From a virus, in the IMG/VR virus record IMGVR_UViG_3300048447_000174, positions 1 to 34,061 of that record: DNA of 34,061 nt. One strand, given 5' to 3'. Both the position numbers and the translations under genes were made by a program. Positions 25,957-32,085 of the stretch are shown here, piece after piece; the stretch's first letter is position 1, and the number at the start of each line of letters is the position of its first letter. Below the pieces are notes generated by a model. It was not told where the DNA came from. It worked only from the letters and a program-made list of their open reading frames with translations, and made no database searches.

Positions 25957-26129
25957 TGACAAATCTTCCAGAATGGAAACAAAAACTTCTAGCAGATCCG
26001 AAACTGTCCGACCGACAGTATCATCTGCTGAGGTTGGGAGCAACGAATCTGGGGGATGTAATAATGATGCAGTGGATCAAGTTCCAGTATTTCCAGACCC
26101 ATGGGAAGGAGACTGGAACGACGCAGTAA
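25956..26129 (+). CDS. small conserved protein, unknown (57 aa)
   Basis: ATG at 25956 overlaps the nrdB stop (TAATG), and TAA is at 26127-26129. The protein reads MTNLPEWKQKLLADPKLSDR, then LLRLGATNLGDVIMMQWIKF and a short tail. A hydrophobic Asn-Leu-Gly-Asp-Val-Ile core and W residues look like a small helical domain. It is coupled to nrdB and its position upstream of the nuclease gene is common in cyanophages. No function known. Another frame over the same DNA is open (25973-26230). Confidence 0.65.
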   Translation: MTNLPEWKQKLLADPKLSDRQYHLLRLGATNLGDVIMMQWIKFQYFQTHGKETGTTQ

Positions 26130-26230
26130 TCAATTGGGCATATTGGAATAGTTATGAAAACAAGCAGCGCAAAAGCAAAGGGAAGGAATCTCCAGAAATG
26201 GGTCCGACAAATGTTAATCGAGATACTTGA
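25973..26230 (+). CDS. possible overlapping frame (85 aa), doubtful
   Basis: From ATG 25973 the frame gives METKTSSRSETVRPT, then a Trp-rich stretch FPDPWEGDWNDAVINWAYWN and a basic tail. It covers almost all of the 57-aa gene in a different frame and the 5' end of the nuclease gene. The Trp-rich part resembles real protein, but with no ribosome site and dual coding it remains doubtful. Confidence 0.3.
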   Translation: METKTSSRSETVRPTVSSAEVGSNESGGCNNDAVDQVPVFPDPWEGDWNDAVINWAYWNSYENKQRKSKGKESPEMGPTNVNRDT

Positions 26231-26486
26231 TGTCCATCCTGAGGATATTGAGTCTCGATCTATGGGTGCAGGTGGTGAAGATCTCATCATGGCACGTGCC
26301 GCTAGGGAAAAATTTCCTCATTCAATTGAATGTAAGAATGTAGAAAGGTTGAACGTCTGGGATGCTTATGAGCAAGCATCTGTAAACTCAGGCAAGTATG
26401 AACCCATCGTAGTTATGAAGAAAAATAGAAAAAAACCACTGGTAGTGGTTGATGCTGAATATTTTATTGAACTTTTTAATAAATAA
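26154..26486 (+). CDS. PD-(D/E)XK-type small nuclease (110 aa)
   Basis: A 110-residue protein with AKAKGRNLQKWVRQMLIEIL (basic helix), GGEDLIM (Glu42, Asp43), SIECKN (Glu59, Lys61) and AYEQA (Gln74). This is the D...ExK...Q arrangement of PD-(D/E)XK resolvase/VRR-like nucleases, in a size typical of resolvase-like enzymes. It may help to resolve or trim replication intermediates. The start ATG at 26154 overlaps the doubtful frame above. Exact substrate unknown. Confidence 0.8.
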   Translation: MKTSSAKAKGRNLQKWVRQMLIEILDVHPEDIESRSMGAGGEDLIMARAAREKFPHSIECKNVERLNVWDAYEQASVNSGKYEPIVVMKKNRKKPLVVVDAEYFIELFNK

Positions 26487-26502
26487 AAGAGCCTTGCTCT
26501 TT
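26478..26502 (+). promoter_or_regulatory. late-type box AATAAATA and adjoining hairpin
   Basis: AATAAATA (26478-26485) lies 22 bases before the next ATG. It abuts a perfect 7-bp stem AAAGAGC/GCTCTTT (26486-26492, 26496-26502) with a CTT loop, placed just ahead of the ATG, with no T run. The hairpin may end the upstream mRNA weakly or control the start. Confidence 0.4.
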
Positions 26503-26506
26503 GCTT

Positions 26507-26788
26507 ATGGAAAGCCCAAAGAAAGAGGAAGCCAAGAAGGACAACAAATTTGAGTGGGCGGATGAGGGTGTATCAACTCTCGTTCGAGTTATTATTCTTG
26601 GATGGTCAGCAGCAATTCTGACCCTTAATTATGTAACTGTCCCTGGTATTCCTCAAAAAAATATCGATCCAACTTTTATCGCCAGTGTGTTCACTGGAAC
26701 CTTAGCAACTTTTGGAGTGATGCCCTCCAAGAAGAAGGATGAAGATAAAACGCCTACATTACCAAAAAATAATGACAAAATTTCTTAG
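26507..26788 (+). CDS. two-helix membrane protein, holin-like size (93 aa)
   Basis: ATG at 26507. A charged N-terminus (KKEEAKKDNKFEWADEG) leads to helix 1 (RVIILGWSAAILTLNYVTV), a Pro/Asn loop and helix 2 (PTFIASVFTGTLATFGVM), then a charged Lys/Asp-rich tail. Size and two-helix layout fit class II holins, but no motif proves it. It overlaps plastocyanin by 17 bases, and a late-type box precedes it. Confidence 0.65.
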   Translation: MESPKKEEAKKDNKFEWADEGVSTLVRVIILGWSAAILTLNYVTVPGIPQKNIDPTFIASVFTGTLATFGVMPSKKKDEDKTPTLPKNNDKIS

Positions 26789-27104
26789 TTTGATTTGTTT
26801 GCTGGGTGTCATGCTTATGGCAGCACCAGTATTTGCAGTTGATGTTGTAATGGGTGCGGGGGGAAACCTAGCATTTGAACCTAATGAGATTACAATCTCG
26901 GCAGGTGACACACTACACTTCGTAAATGAGGCACTACCTCCTCACAATATTATTGTTGAAGCACGTCCCGATCTTTCGAGAGAGGCACTGCTCTTTGCAC
27001 CTGGTGAGTCACAAGATATTCTATTCGCTGACGCTGGCGACTATAATTTCTTCTGTGGTCCACATCAGGGTGCAGGTATGACAGGTACTATTCACGTCGA
27101 ATGA
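26772..27104 (+). CDS. petE: plastocyanin PetE
   Basis: 110 residues. The start is ATG 26772, because MTKFLSLICLLGVMLMAAPV is a signal peptide with cleavage after VFA (about residue 22). All four type-1 copper ligands are present: His58 (PPHN), Cys95 (FFCGPH), His98 and Met103 (GAGMTG). It carries electrons from cytochrome b6f to photosystem I in the thylakoid lumen, and phage copies are thought to maintain electron flow during infection. It overlaps the membrane protein by 17 bases. Confidence 0.97.
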   Translation: MTKFLSLICLLGVMLMAAPVFAVDVVMGAGGNLAFEPNEITISAGDTLHFVNEALPPHNIIVEARPDLSREALLFAPGESQDILFADAGDYNFFCGPHQGAGMTGTIHVE

Positions 27105-27111
27105 GGACACA

Positions 27112-27393
27112 ATGCAAAAAGTAATTAATGGAATTGCTTTGCTTTCAGGTCTAGTTTCTTTGAGTGTTTTGGGTGGAGGAGCATACCTTTATCTAAATGC
27201 TGACAGTCTTCTAGATCAAGGTAAAGAACAACTAACTAAACTAGTCGCAGGTGCTGCTACAGATGCAGTTTCTGGTGCCCTTCCAGGCATGCTAGACTCA
27301 TCTATGCCTGCTTTGCCTAAAACAACTGGTCCTGCAGTTCCTGTAGGTGTTCCAGCTGGTGGCATGGCACTACCTAAAGGTCTAGGTTTCTGA
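27112..27393 (+). CDS. small exported/anchored protein (93 aa)
   Basis: ATG at 27112, 7 bases after petE. An N-terminal hydrophobic helix (INGIALLSGLVSLSVLGGGAY) precedes an amphipathic stretch (QGKEQLTKLVAGAATDAV) and a Pro/Gly/Met-rich tail. It looks anchored to the membrane, with the tail on the outer side. It overlaps the next gene (TGATG). Function unknown; probably works with the following protein. Confidence 0.75.
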   Translation: MQKVINGIALLSGLVSLSVLGGGAYLYLNADSLLDQGKEQLTKLVAGAATDAVSGALPGMLDSSMPALPKTTGPAVPVGVPAGGMALPKGLGF

Positions 27394-28136
27394 TGAATTG
27401 GATCCCGAACATAGGGACCAATGAGATTAGGATATCGGATGTTTCTATTCCTAGTATTTCTGATTCTTTAATTCAAACGCCGATACAAGTATTCACCGTG
27501 CCTCCTGTAATCCAGGGGGTAGGTGTACCTGTTATTGATATGCCTGGTTGTGTGGAAGCACATGAACTTAGTGCAACGAATCGTAATCTCACGTCTGATG
27601 ACCCTAAAGGTACTATGACATTTTGTGATGCAGGTGTGCCATCATTTAATCCACTTGATTATAACAAAGAAAAATTAAAATTTCAATCTGAAGCACCTAT
27701 ACCAGTAGTTCCTGGACCAAAAGATGAACAACCATCACCTAAAATAGAAACAAAAACACCAAAAATTGACACTGTTAATTGCTTACCAACAGAGATATTT
27801 GATAAGGAAACAAACAAGTGTATTACTAGAGAAACTGCAGCAGTTGTGGAAGAAGTTGAAATTCCATGGACAGAACAATATCTACCTGCTCCTGGTACAG
27901 TAACTACGACAGCATCTATTGCTTTTGTTGCTACAACTTCAGCACTAATGGCAAAACCTTTAGCAGATCTTCTATTAAAGTTGGTGAAACCTACAGTAAA
28001 AAAAGTTGTGAAAAAGATTGCTAAAATTAGGGGGAAGGTGAGTAAGGTTGAATCTCTATCGGAGCGAAGAATTTCTCAGCGTCAGAGGAATCTTGCTGTT
28101 CGGACACTTCGCGAGGCGTTGAAACCGAAGGGATAG
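27393..28136 (+). CDS. Cys-containing membrane-associated protein (247 aa)
   Basis: The ATG at 27393 overlaps the previous stop. The N-terminal 150 residues are beta and Pro-rich, with paired Cys (PGCVEAH, FCDAG, NCLPTEIFDKETNKCIT), suggesting disulfides outside the cytoplasm. TVTTTASIAFVATTSALMAK (about residues 169-188) could be a membrane helix, and the last 50 residues are strongly basic. The gene runs 110 bases into the antisense gene. No signal peptide is visible; topology uncertain. Confidence 0.7.
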   Translation: MNWIPNIGTNEIRISDVSIPSISDSLIQTPIQVFTVPPVIQGVGVPVIDMPGCVEAHELSATNRNLTSDDPKGTMTFCDAGVPSFNPLDYNKEKLKFQSEAPIPVVPGPKDEQPSPKIETKTPKIDTVNCLPTEIFDKETNKCITRETAAVVEEVEIPWTEQYLPAPGTVTTTASIAFVATTSALMAKPLADLLLKLVKPTVKKVVKKIAKIRGKVSKVESLSERRISQRQRNLAVRTLREALKPKG

Positions 28137-28911
28137 CATGAACATGTGGATGCTCATGTCCAGGTATATTATTAACTACAACATCAGCACAAACTTTATA
28201 CATTGGACTTTTGGGATGAAAACGTATACCTTGTTTCATTAAAGTACCACAATTTTTAAGTCTAGCAATCTCAAAATCTAATCTTTTATTGGCAGTTGTC
28301 TGTTGCATCATTGCGATGTTAGCAGCAGCTGCCTCTTTGCATTGTGCTTGTAATTTTTTATCTAGAGGCGTAGACCATGTAGCAGAAAATCCTACGCTTA
28401 CGTTGTAATTATCTTTTTGTCCAGTTCTTGTAGGAACTTGATAGAGAATGGCACCAGGATTATCGGGAGCACCATCTTCGTCCATGTCTCTCATATCATA
28501 TACAGGTGAGTCATAAAAATCTTCATATGGTTTAGAAGCAGATGCGCTACCTGTCACATATGGTGTGAAATTCATGGTGGGACCTTGACATTGAATACCT
28601 CCACCGTAGGTATTAGTAATGTATGGTCCTTGTAAAACCTGAATAGCTTGATTGGTAACTGAGCCCGAACTATTAGCTACAGGAGCTGCAGTAGCAGACA
28701 CACCACCAACAGTTTCAGCATAAGAAGGATTAGCAAGCAGTAGTGTTACTGCGAGAAAATACTTGTTGTGTCGGTTACGCTTGTTATGTCTGTCTCTCTT
28801 TGGATAATTGTATGATTTTGTAATCCAGGTCCAGAGTAAGTTTCTGTGAACTGGAACGCTTGTCCTGGTGTTGTTTGTGTGAATTGAGGTTTGCTTGTTA
28901 CACCTGTCCAT
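28027..28911 (-). CDS. exported conserved cyanophage protein (about 240 aa mature), start unclear
   Basis: A clear signal peptide NKYFLAVTLLLANPSYA precedes ETVGGVSATAAPVANSSGSV and a long body with GGGIQCQGPTMNFTPY, VYDMRDMDEDGAPDNPG, NYNVSVGFSATWSTPLD and a Cys-containing helix ARLKNCGTLMKQGIRFHPKS. The same order of segments is known from cyanophage exported proteins without function. No ATG, GTG or TTG is found in frame near the signal peptide. The only in-frame start is ATG 28911, giving a 50-residue leader that overlaps the previous gene by 166 bases in another frame. Ends inside the plus-strand gene. Confidence 0.7.
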   Translation of the reverse strand: MDRCNKQTSIHTNNTRTSVPVHRNLLWTWITKSYNYPKRDRHNKRNRHNKYFLAVTLLLANPSYAETVGGVSATAAPVANSSGSVTNQAIQVLQGPYITNTYGGGIQCQGPTMNFTPYVTGSASASKPYEDFYDSPVYDMRDMDEDGAPDNPGAILYQVPTRTGQKDNYNVSVGFSATWSTPLDKKLQAQCKEAAAANIAMMQQTTANKRLDFEIARLKNCGTLMKQGIRFHPKSPMYKVCADVVVNNIPGHEHPHVHAIPSVSTPREVSEQQDSSDAEKFFAPIEIQPYSPSP

Positions 28912-29192
28912 GATGATGTCACTCCATCTATAGTTACATTATTAGTACCTGTCCCTGGAGACAGACTTCCATTTGATGTTATGCCTGAACCAGTAGCAGA
29001 ATACTGATATCCAGTGCTATAATCCATCGAGTTTATAGTTTCAGTTATCTTTTGAGTCGTTTCTGTGTGACTCGTCATGCTTCCTTGAGTGAAGTTGGGG
29101 ACCACGGGGACCGCCAGGGCAGGAACAAGTGTGACACTTGCACCCACCACAGATATCACAGACCAAAGTATAGTCTTTCCAAAAAGGGTCAT
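28746..29192 (-). CDS. exported Thr/Ser-rich protein (148 aa)
   Basis: AGGAG (plus-strand 29201-29205) lies before the ATG at 29192. MTLFGKTILWSVISVVGASV and ALAVPVVPN form a signal peptide. The mature part is rich in Thr, Ser, Gly and Gln with strand-like repeats (TTQKITETINS, GQAFQFTETYSGPG, TDITSVTDTTS), lacks Cys and resembles a secreted beta protein. Its end overlaps the exported protein above. Confidence 0.72.
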   Translation of the reverse strand: MTLFGKTILWSVISVVGASVTLVPALAVPVVPNFTQGSMTSHTETTQKITETINSMDYSTGYQYSATGSGITSNGSLSPGTGTNNVTIDGVTSSWTGVTSKPQFTQTTPGQAFQFTETYSGPGLQNHTIIQRETDITSVTDTTSIFSQ

Positions 29193-29203
29193 CTCTAATA
29201 CTC

Positions 29204-29698
29204 CTAGTCAATTACAGTAATCTCAGAAACAAATTGTCCTGTTGCACTAGTACCAGCACCACCAGCTGTCACGGTAAGTACACCAGCAGAAGTAACTGTA
29301 CCTGCTAATGTACCAGCAGATCCAGCAGTGTAAGAAAGAACTGATCCATAGTTAGGTACTTCACCTACGGTAGGAGCTCCTGTTGGGATAGCATCAGCTT
29401 GATTGTAAGATTGACTGAAACTAAATGCTGATCCAGCAGTATCTTGAGTAGCAGTAATAGTGCCAGGTGAATATACACCAGAGGTGATAGTACCAGCAGA
29501 TACAGCACCAGCAGTTGAACCATCGGTGGTATCAATATTAGAACCACTAATGCTAAATGAGGAACCAATTCTGGTTGCCTGAGTTCGGGCAGAATCAACT
29601 GTCAGTTGGACAGATGAAGCATGTTTTGATACAATTCCACCAGCGTTAGCAGCAGTAGCGGTCATCAGTAGCATAACGATAGGAAGAAGTTTCTTCAT
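29204..29698 (-). CDS. exported Gly/Ala/Thr-rich beta-type protein (164 aa)
   Basis: MKKLLPIVMLLMTATAANAG is a classic signal peptide (cleavage after ANA). The mature protein is low in charge, with short repeats (AGTITSGVYSPGTITAT, TAGSAGTLAGTVTSAG, TVTAGGAGTSATG) pointing to a beta-helix or extended beta structure. It is followed by the other two exported genes, and a late-type box AATAAATA lies 24 bases upstream of its ATG. Role unknown; cell-surface or virion-associated is possible. Confidence 0.75.
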   Translation of the reverse strand: MKKLLPIVMLLMTATAANAGGIVSKHASSVQLTVDSARTQATRIGSSFSISGSNIDTTDGSTAGAVSAGTITSGVYSPGTITATQDTAGSAFSFSQSYNQADAIPTGAPTVGEVPNYGSVLSYTAGSAGTLAGTVTSAGVLTVTAGGAGTSATGQFVSEITVID

Positions 29699-29721
29699 AA
29701 CGTAAAAATTTGGATCTAATA

Positions 29722-29729
29722 TATTTATT
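29722..29729 (-). promoter_or_regulatory. late-type box AATAAATA (minus strand)
   Basis: Complement of TATTTATT, 24 bases before the ATG of the 164-aa exported protein, matching TATAAATA at 7 of 8 positions. Confidence 0.45.
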
Positions 29730-30186
29730 CTACTAGTGTTCCATGTTGCCTACGAATGACTCGAAGTGCTTCAAGGTTCATATCTTTTGTGCCACCATCA
29801 TAGGCATGAGCATAACCTTCAGTGATCATTTGCTCATTCAATGATACTTCTGCATCTCCAATATATAACCAACCAAGAAGGCGACCATACTTACCCATAC
29901 CGCCAACCAATTCAGTTCTAACAGAGAGTTCATCGTCACCAGCAATAGCACCTTCTAGTTTTTCTTTCATCCAGTTAGTAGCATCTAGTCCCAGAGCTTT
30001 CTCCTCAAGGTTTCTAGTTCTTTTCTCTGGCGTATCAACTCCTGCAACTCTAACTCTTTCTTTCTTGTATAAGTCAAACCCAAGGTCGATAGTAACATCA
30101 ATAGTATCACCATCAAGGACACGATTGATCTCCGTCACTCGAAAGTTGTAGCAGCTCTTCCTGCTCGGTGGTGTCATTGCTCCCAT
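29725..30186 (-). CDS. SNase-like (thermonuclease-type) nuclease (153 aa)
   Basis: An OB-fold nuclease of the staphylococcal type: RVLDGDTIDV (metal Asp), RVRVAGVDTPEKR (Arg, Asp and Glu of the active site) and GKYGRLLGWL (second Arg) are all present, so it should be active. Such enzymes need calcium and cut DNA and RNA; a role in degrading host DNA is plausible. The N-terminus is uncertain: ATG at 30186 or 30177, or GTG at 30138. It overlaps the upstream membrane protein by up to 74 bases. Last gene of the minus-strand polycistron. Confidence 0.85.
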   Translation of the reverse strand: MGAMTPPSRKSCYNFRVTEINRVLDGDTIDVTIDLGFDLYKKERVRVAGVDTPEKRTRNLEEKALGLDATNWMKEKLEGAIAGDDELSVRTELVGGMGKYGRLLGWLYIGDAEVSLNEQMITEGYAHAYDGGTKDMNLEALRVIRRQHGTLVE

Positions 30187-30322
30187 CTTCTAACTCTGCA
30201 AATGCTTGTCTTAGTATGTATACGACTACAAACAGTGCCATTGCAACTGCAAGTATCACACAGATAATCACCGACCACACAGGATCGTTAGCGTTATCTA
30301 AAGGACGTAATATTAAATTCAT
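30113..30322 (-). CDS. single-helix membrane protein (69 aa)
   Basis: ATG at 30322 overlaps the 25-aa ORF stop. DPVWSVIICVILAVAMALFV and following VVYILRQ form one membrane helix, followed by an acidic tail (ELEDGSNDTTEQEE). Its 3' part overlaps the nuclease start. Confidence 0.6.
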   Translation of the reverse strand: MNLILRPLDNANDPVWSVIICVILAVAMALFVVVYILRQAFAELEDGSNDTTEQEELLQLSSDGDQSCP

Positions 30323-30396
30323 TTCTTAACTGACCAAGTAAGTTCCATTCCTATAGTAAGTAGGATAATAAATCCAAATACGAATACAGTACTCAC
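30319..30396 (-). CDS. membrane micropeptide (25 aa)
   Basis: GTG at 30396 overlaps the stop of the 58-aa gene; the stop overlaps the next ATG (ATGA). The peptide STVFVFGFIILLTIGMELTW is almost entirely a membrane helix. Coupled overlaps on both sides support expression, though the size makes this uncertain. Confidence 0.45.
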   Translation of the reverse strand: MSTVFVFGFIILLTIGMELTWSVKK

Positions 30397-30569
30397 AATC
30401 TATTACCACTATCTGCAGAAGGAATCAGTTGATATGCCATTTTGTCTCTCAACTTATTGACACGTTCTTCATTATATTGCTTAAAGTTTCCACGCTTCTC
30501 AACTTTTTTATAGTAATGTAATGCGTTGAGGATGATTGCATAATCATCCATATCTAATTCAAAATTCAT
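30393..30569 (-). CDS. small protein, unknown (58 aa)
   Basis: ATG 30569 overlaps the previous gene by 11 bases. It begins MNFELDMDDYAIILNALHYY and continues with basic helices (KKVEKRGNFKQYNEERVNKL, RDKMAYQLIP). No family is recognised. Confidence 0.6.
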   Translation of the reverse strand: MNFELDMDDYAIILNALHYYKKVEKRGNFKQYNEERVNKLRDKMAYQLIPSADSGNRL

Positions 30570-30747
30570 AAGTATGTTCCAATATTATTCGATATAAAGA
30601 GTCTCTCATAATCCAGAGATGTTCTTGTTCTTGTGCTGGTCTTGCTGGATAACCTTCCCACCTTTCCAATCTTTTAATCACACATTGGTACAACAATCTT
30701 ACATCTTCTATTGTTAAATCTACTGTGTAATCAGGATCTCTGTTCAT
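30559..30747 (-). CDS. small protein, unknown (62 aa)
   Basis: ATG at 30747 overlaps the previous stop (ATGA). The protein (MNRDPDYTVDLTIEDVRLLY, CVIKRLERWEGYPARPAQEQ, HLWIMRDSLYRIILEHTYEF) is helical and charged, with a W-rich turn. No family recognised. Confidence 0.65.
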   Translation of the reverse strand: MNRDPDYTVDLTIEDVRLLYQCVIKRLERWEGYPARPAQEQEHLWIMRDSLYRIILEHTYEF

Positions 30748-30914
30748 AGGTAGTCTGTGCGATCTCCATATTCTTCTTCATCTGCATCGACATCTGTGTA
30801 TGCATTGTATGCAGTACCTTTATCGTTAACAGTATTTACCCAAGCAAACAATTTCAATACTATAAAAAAGATTATCAAAGGCGTAGCACACCCGAATAAA
30901 ATTAAAGGATTCAT
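30744..30914 (-). CDS. small membrane protein with acidic tail (56 aa)
   Basis: Start at 30914, ATGA overlap with the gene before it. MNPLILFGCATPLIIFFIVL and following KLFAWV form one membrane helix; the tail is acidic (TDVDADEEEYGD). An alternative upstream start at 30950 lies inside the previous gene. Confidence 0.6.
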   Translation of the reverse strand: MNPLILFGCATPLIIFFIVLKLFAWVNTVNDKGTAYNAYTDVDADEEEYGDRTDYL

Positions 30915-31069
30915 TTGTGTTTTTTTACGAAAGGTTCCCAGTGCTCCCAACCATATTTATGAACTGCCCACATTCCAATGACAGGAATGAAGACTAAAAT
31001 AGTTGAGAGAAATCCTAATCCATATGGGTTGTTTAATACTGTCCCACAAAATCTAGCAAACTGTAACAT
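30911..31069 (-). CDS. small membrane protein (52 aa)
   Basis: ATG at 31069 overlaps the stop of the 27-aa peptide (TAATG). MLQFARFCGTVLNNPYGLGF is followed by LSTILVFIPVIGMWAVHKYG, a membrane helix ending in aromatic and basic residues. No family recognised. Confidence 0.6.
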   Translation of the reverse strand: MLQFARFCGTVLNNPYGLGFLSTILVFIPVIGMWAVHKYGWEHWEPFVKKHK

Positions 31070-31152
31070 TATTCTTGTAAAATTGATAAGATGAATAGAA
31101 ATAATCCGAACAAGCAATACACTGCTATGAAAGTTATGACCATGTGTTCCAT
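31069..31152 (-). CDS. membrane micropeptide (27 aa)
   Basis: ATG at 31152, stop at 31069. The sequence VITFIAVYCLFGLFLFILSI is one hydrophobic helix. It lies between and overlaps the neighbouring genes, which suggests translation, but the size makes this uncertain. Confidence 0.45.
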   Translation of the reverse strand: MEHMVITFIAVYCLFGLFLFILSILQE

Positions 31153-31346
31153 AGATCTCTAAAATAAAAATCAACTGATGTTAAAGTGCCATTTGGTGGT
31201 AGTGCTTTTGACTCTGCCCATTTGACACAGAATTTATGCACGTTAACATTAGACTGAATACTTTTGACACCATACATTCTAGAGAATGATGACATAGCAA
31301 AGTTATATGATTGAAGTACGTCTGGACTTGGTAGTGGGTACGTCAT
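31134..31346 (-). CDS. small protein, unknown (70 aa)
   Basis: ATG at 31346, overlapping the previous gene by 44 bases; a second ATG at 31295 would remove the overlap. The protein includes NVHKFCVKWAESKALPP and TSVDFYFRDLWNTWS, rich in aromatic residues. No family recognised. Confidence 0.55.
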   Translation of the reverse strand: MTYPLPSPDVLQSYNFAMSSFSRMYGVKSIQSNVNVHKFCVKWAESKALPPNGTLTSVDFYFRDLWNTWS

Positions 31347-31491
31347 CTAGTTTATTTTCGTAAATTTTAATCAATTTCATTACTTGTTTTTTAACGCAAC
31401 CTTCGGGAGCATTTTTTAAACAAAGCAAAATTAATTCATCATCATTAATTTCTGGTTTCTTTGTCCATCCTTGGAAATCTGTAGTACTCAT
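31303..31491 (-). CDS. small protein, unknown (62 aa)
   Basis: ATG at 31491 overlaps the Gnd-like stop (ATGA). MSTTDFQGWTKKPEINDDEL is followed by ILLCLKNAPEGCVKKQVMKL, with two Cys, and a basic end. No family recognised. Confidence 0.6.
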   Translation of the reverse strand: MSTTDFQGWTKKPEINDDELILLCLKNAPEGCVKKQVMKLIKIYENKLDDVPTTKSRRTSII

Positions 31492-31943
31492 TTAAAATTA
31501 CCTGGTGATAAAGATTGAAAAATTCTGGAGCAACTAGCAACAGCATAACTTGCACCATATACACCAGAAAATAGATATGATACTCCTAATTTGGTGCAGT
31601 ATTGTTGTCTTTCCATGCAGTCTTCGGGACTACTATCACTGTAATCAATAATGATATCGCCATCAACGCAGTGTTCTATCAGATTGTCTAGAGTTTTTTC
31701 TATTTTAGACGACGGAACAACTAACATAAAAACTCCAGGTGTTGTGCCAGTAGTTTTATTTGAATGAACTACTTGAGCAAGAACTTCAATGGAAGTGGTG
31801 CATCCACTGATGTATCCTGCATCATATTGTGCATTTGCTTTTGCATAGTCATCACGATATCCCCAGACTTCAATACCATTGTCTATTAGGCGTCGTGACA
31901 TGCCTTCGCCCATAGGTTCTAATCCGATAATACCTACTTTCAT
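31488..31943 (-). CDS. gnd: truncated 6-phosphogluconate dehydrogenase-like protein
   Basis: 151 residues. The N-terminus KVGIIGLEPMGEGMSRRLID matches the NAD(P)-binding start of Gnd (GIIGLGxMGxxM), but the second glycine position of the Rossmann motif reads Glu (GLEPMG). GVFMLVVPSSKIEKTLDNLI and VDGDIIIDYSDSSPEDC follow the Gnd order; the catalytic Lys-bearing helical domain (about 150-300 further residues) is absent and the frame stops at 31488. Gnd supplies NADPH in the oxidative pentose-phosphate pathway and occurs in some cyanophages. This copy is either a relic or a Rossmann-only protein with a new role. TalC at the window end belongs to the same pathway. Confidence 0.7.
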   Translation of the reverse strand: MKVGIIGLEPMGEGMSRRLIDNGIEVWGYRDDYAKANAQYDAGYISGCTTSIEVLAQVVHSNKTTGTTPGVFMLVVPSSKIEKTLDNLIEHCVDGDIIIDYSDSSPEDCMERQQYCTKLGVSYLFSGVYGASYAVASCSRIFQSLSPGNFK

Positions 31944-31944
31944 A

Positions 31945-32085
31945 TCACTTTTCGTTCATATTAGTTTTAAAGGTGTCTATAAGTTTCCCATATTCTCTGT
32001 ACATTTTGTCTCCTGCAACAAAAGATCTTTGTCTTTTTGATAATGCTTCAATAACTAACTGATGCTCAGATTGATTTAGATTCAT
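31945..32085 (-). CDS. small helical protein, unknown (46 aa)
   Basis: ATG at 32085 overlaps the stop of the 33-aa peptide (ATGA), and its TGA is followed one base later by the Gnd-like ATG. MNLNQSEHQLVIEALSKRQR and the remainder are helical and charged. No family recognised. Confidence 0.55.
   Translation of the reverse strand: MNLNQSEHQLVIEALSKRQRSFVAGDKMYREYGKLIDTFKTNMNEK

Noticed and set aside
29822-30151. Plus-strand frame of 109 codons opposite the SNase-like gene
   Set aside because: Serine-rich complement of the nuclease motifs with no start signal; the minus frame holds all catalytic residues.
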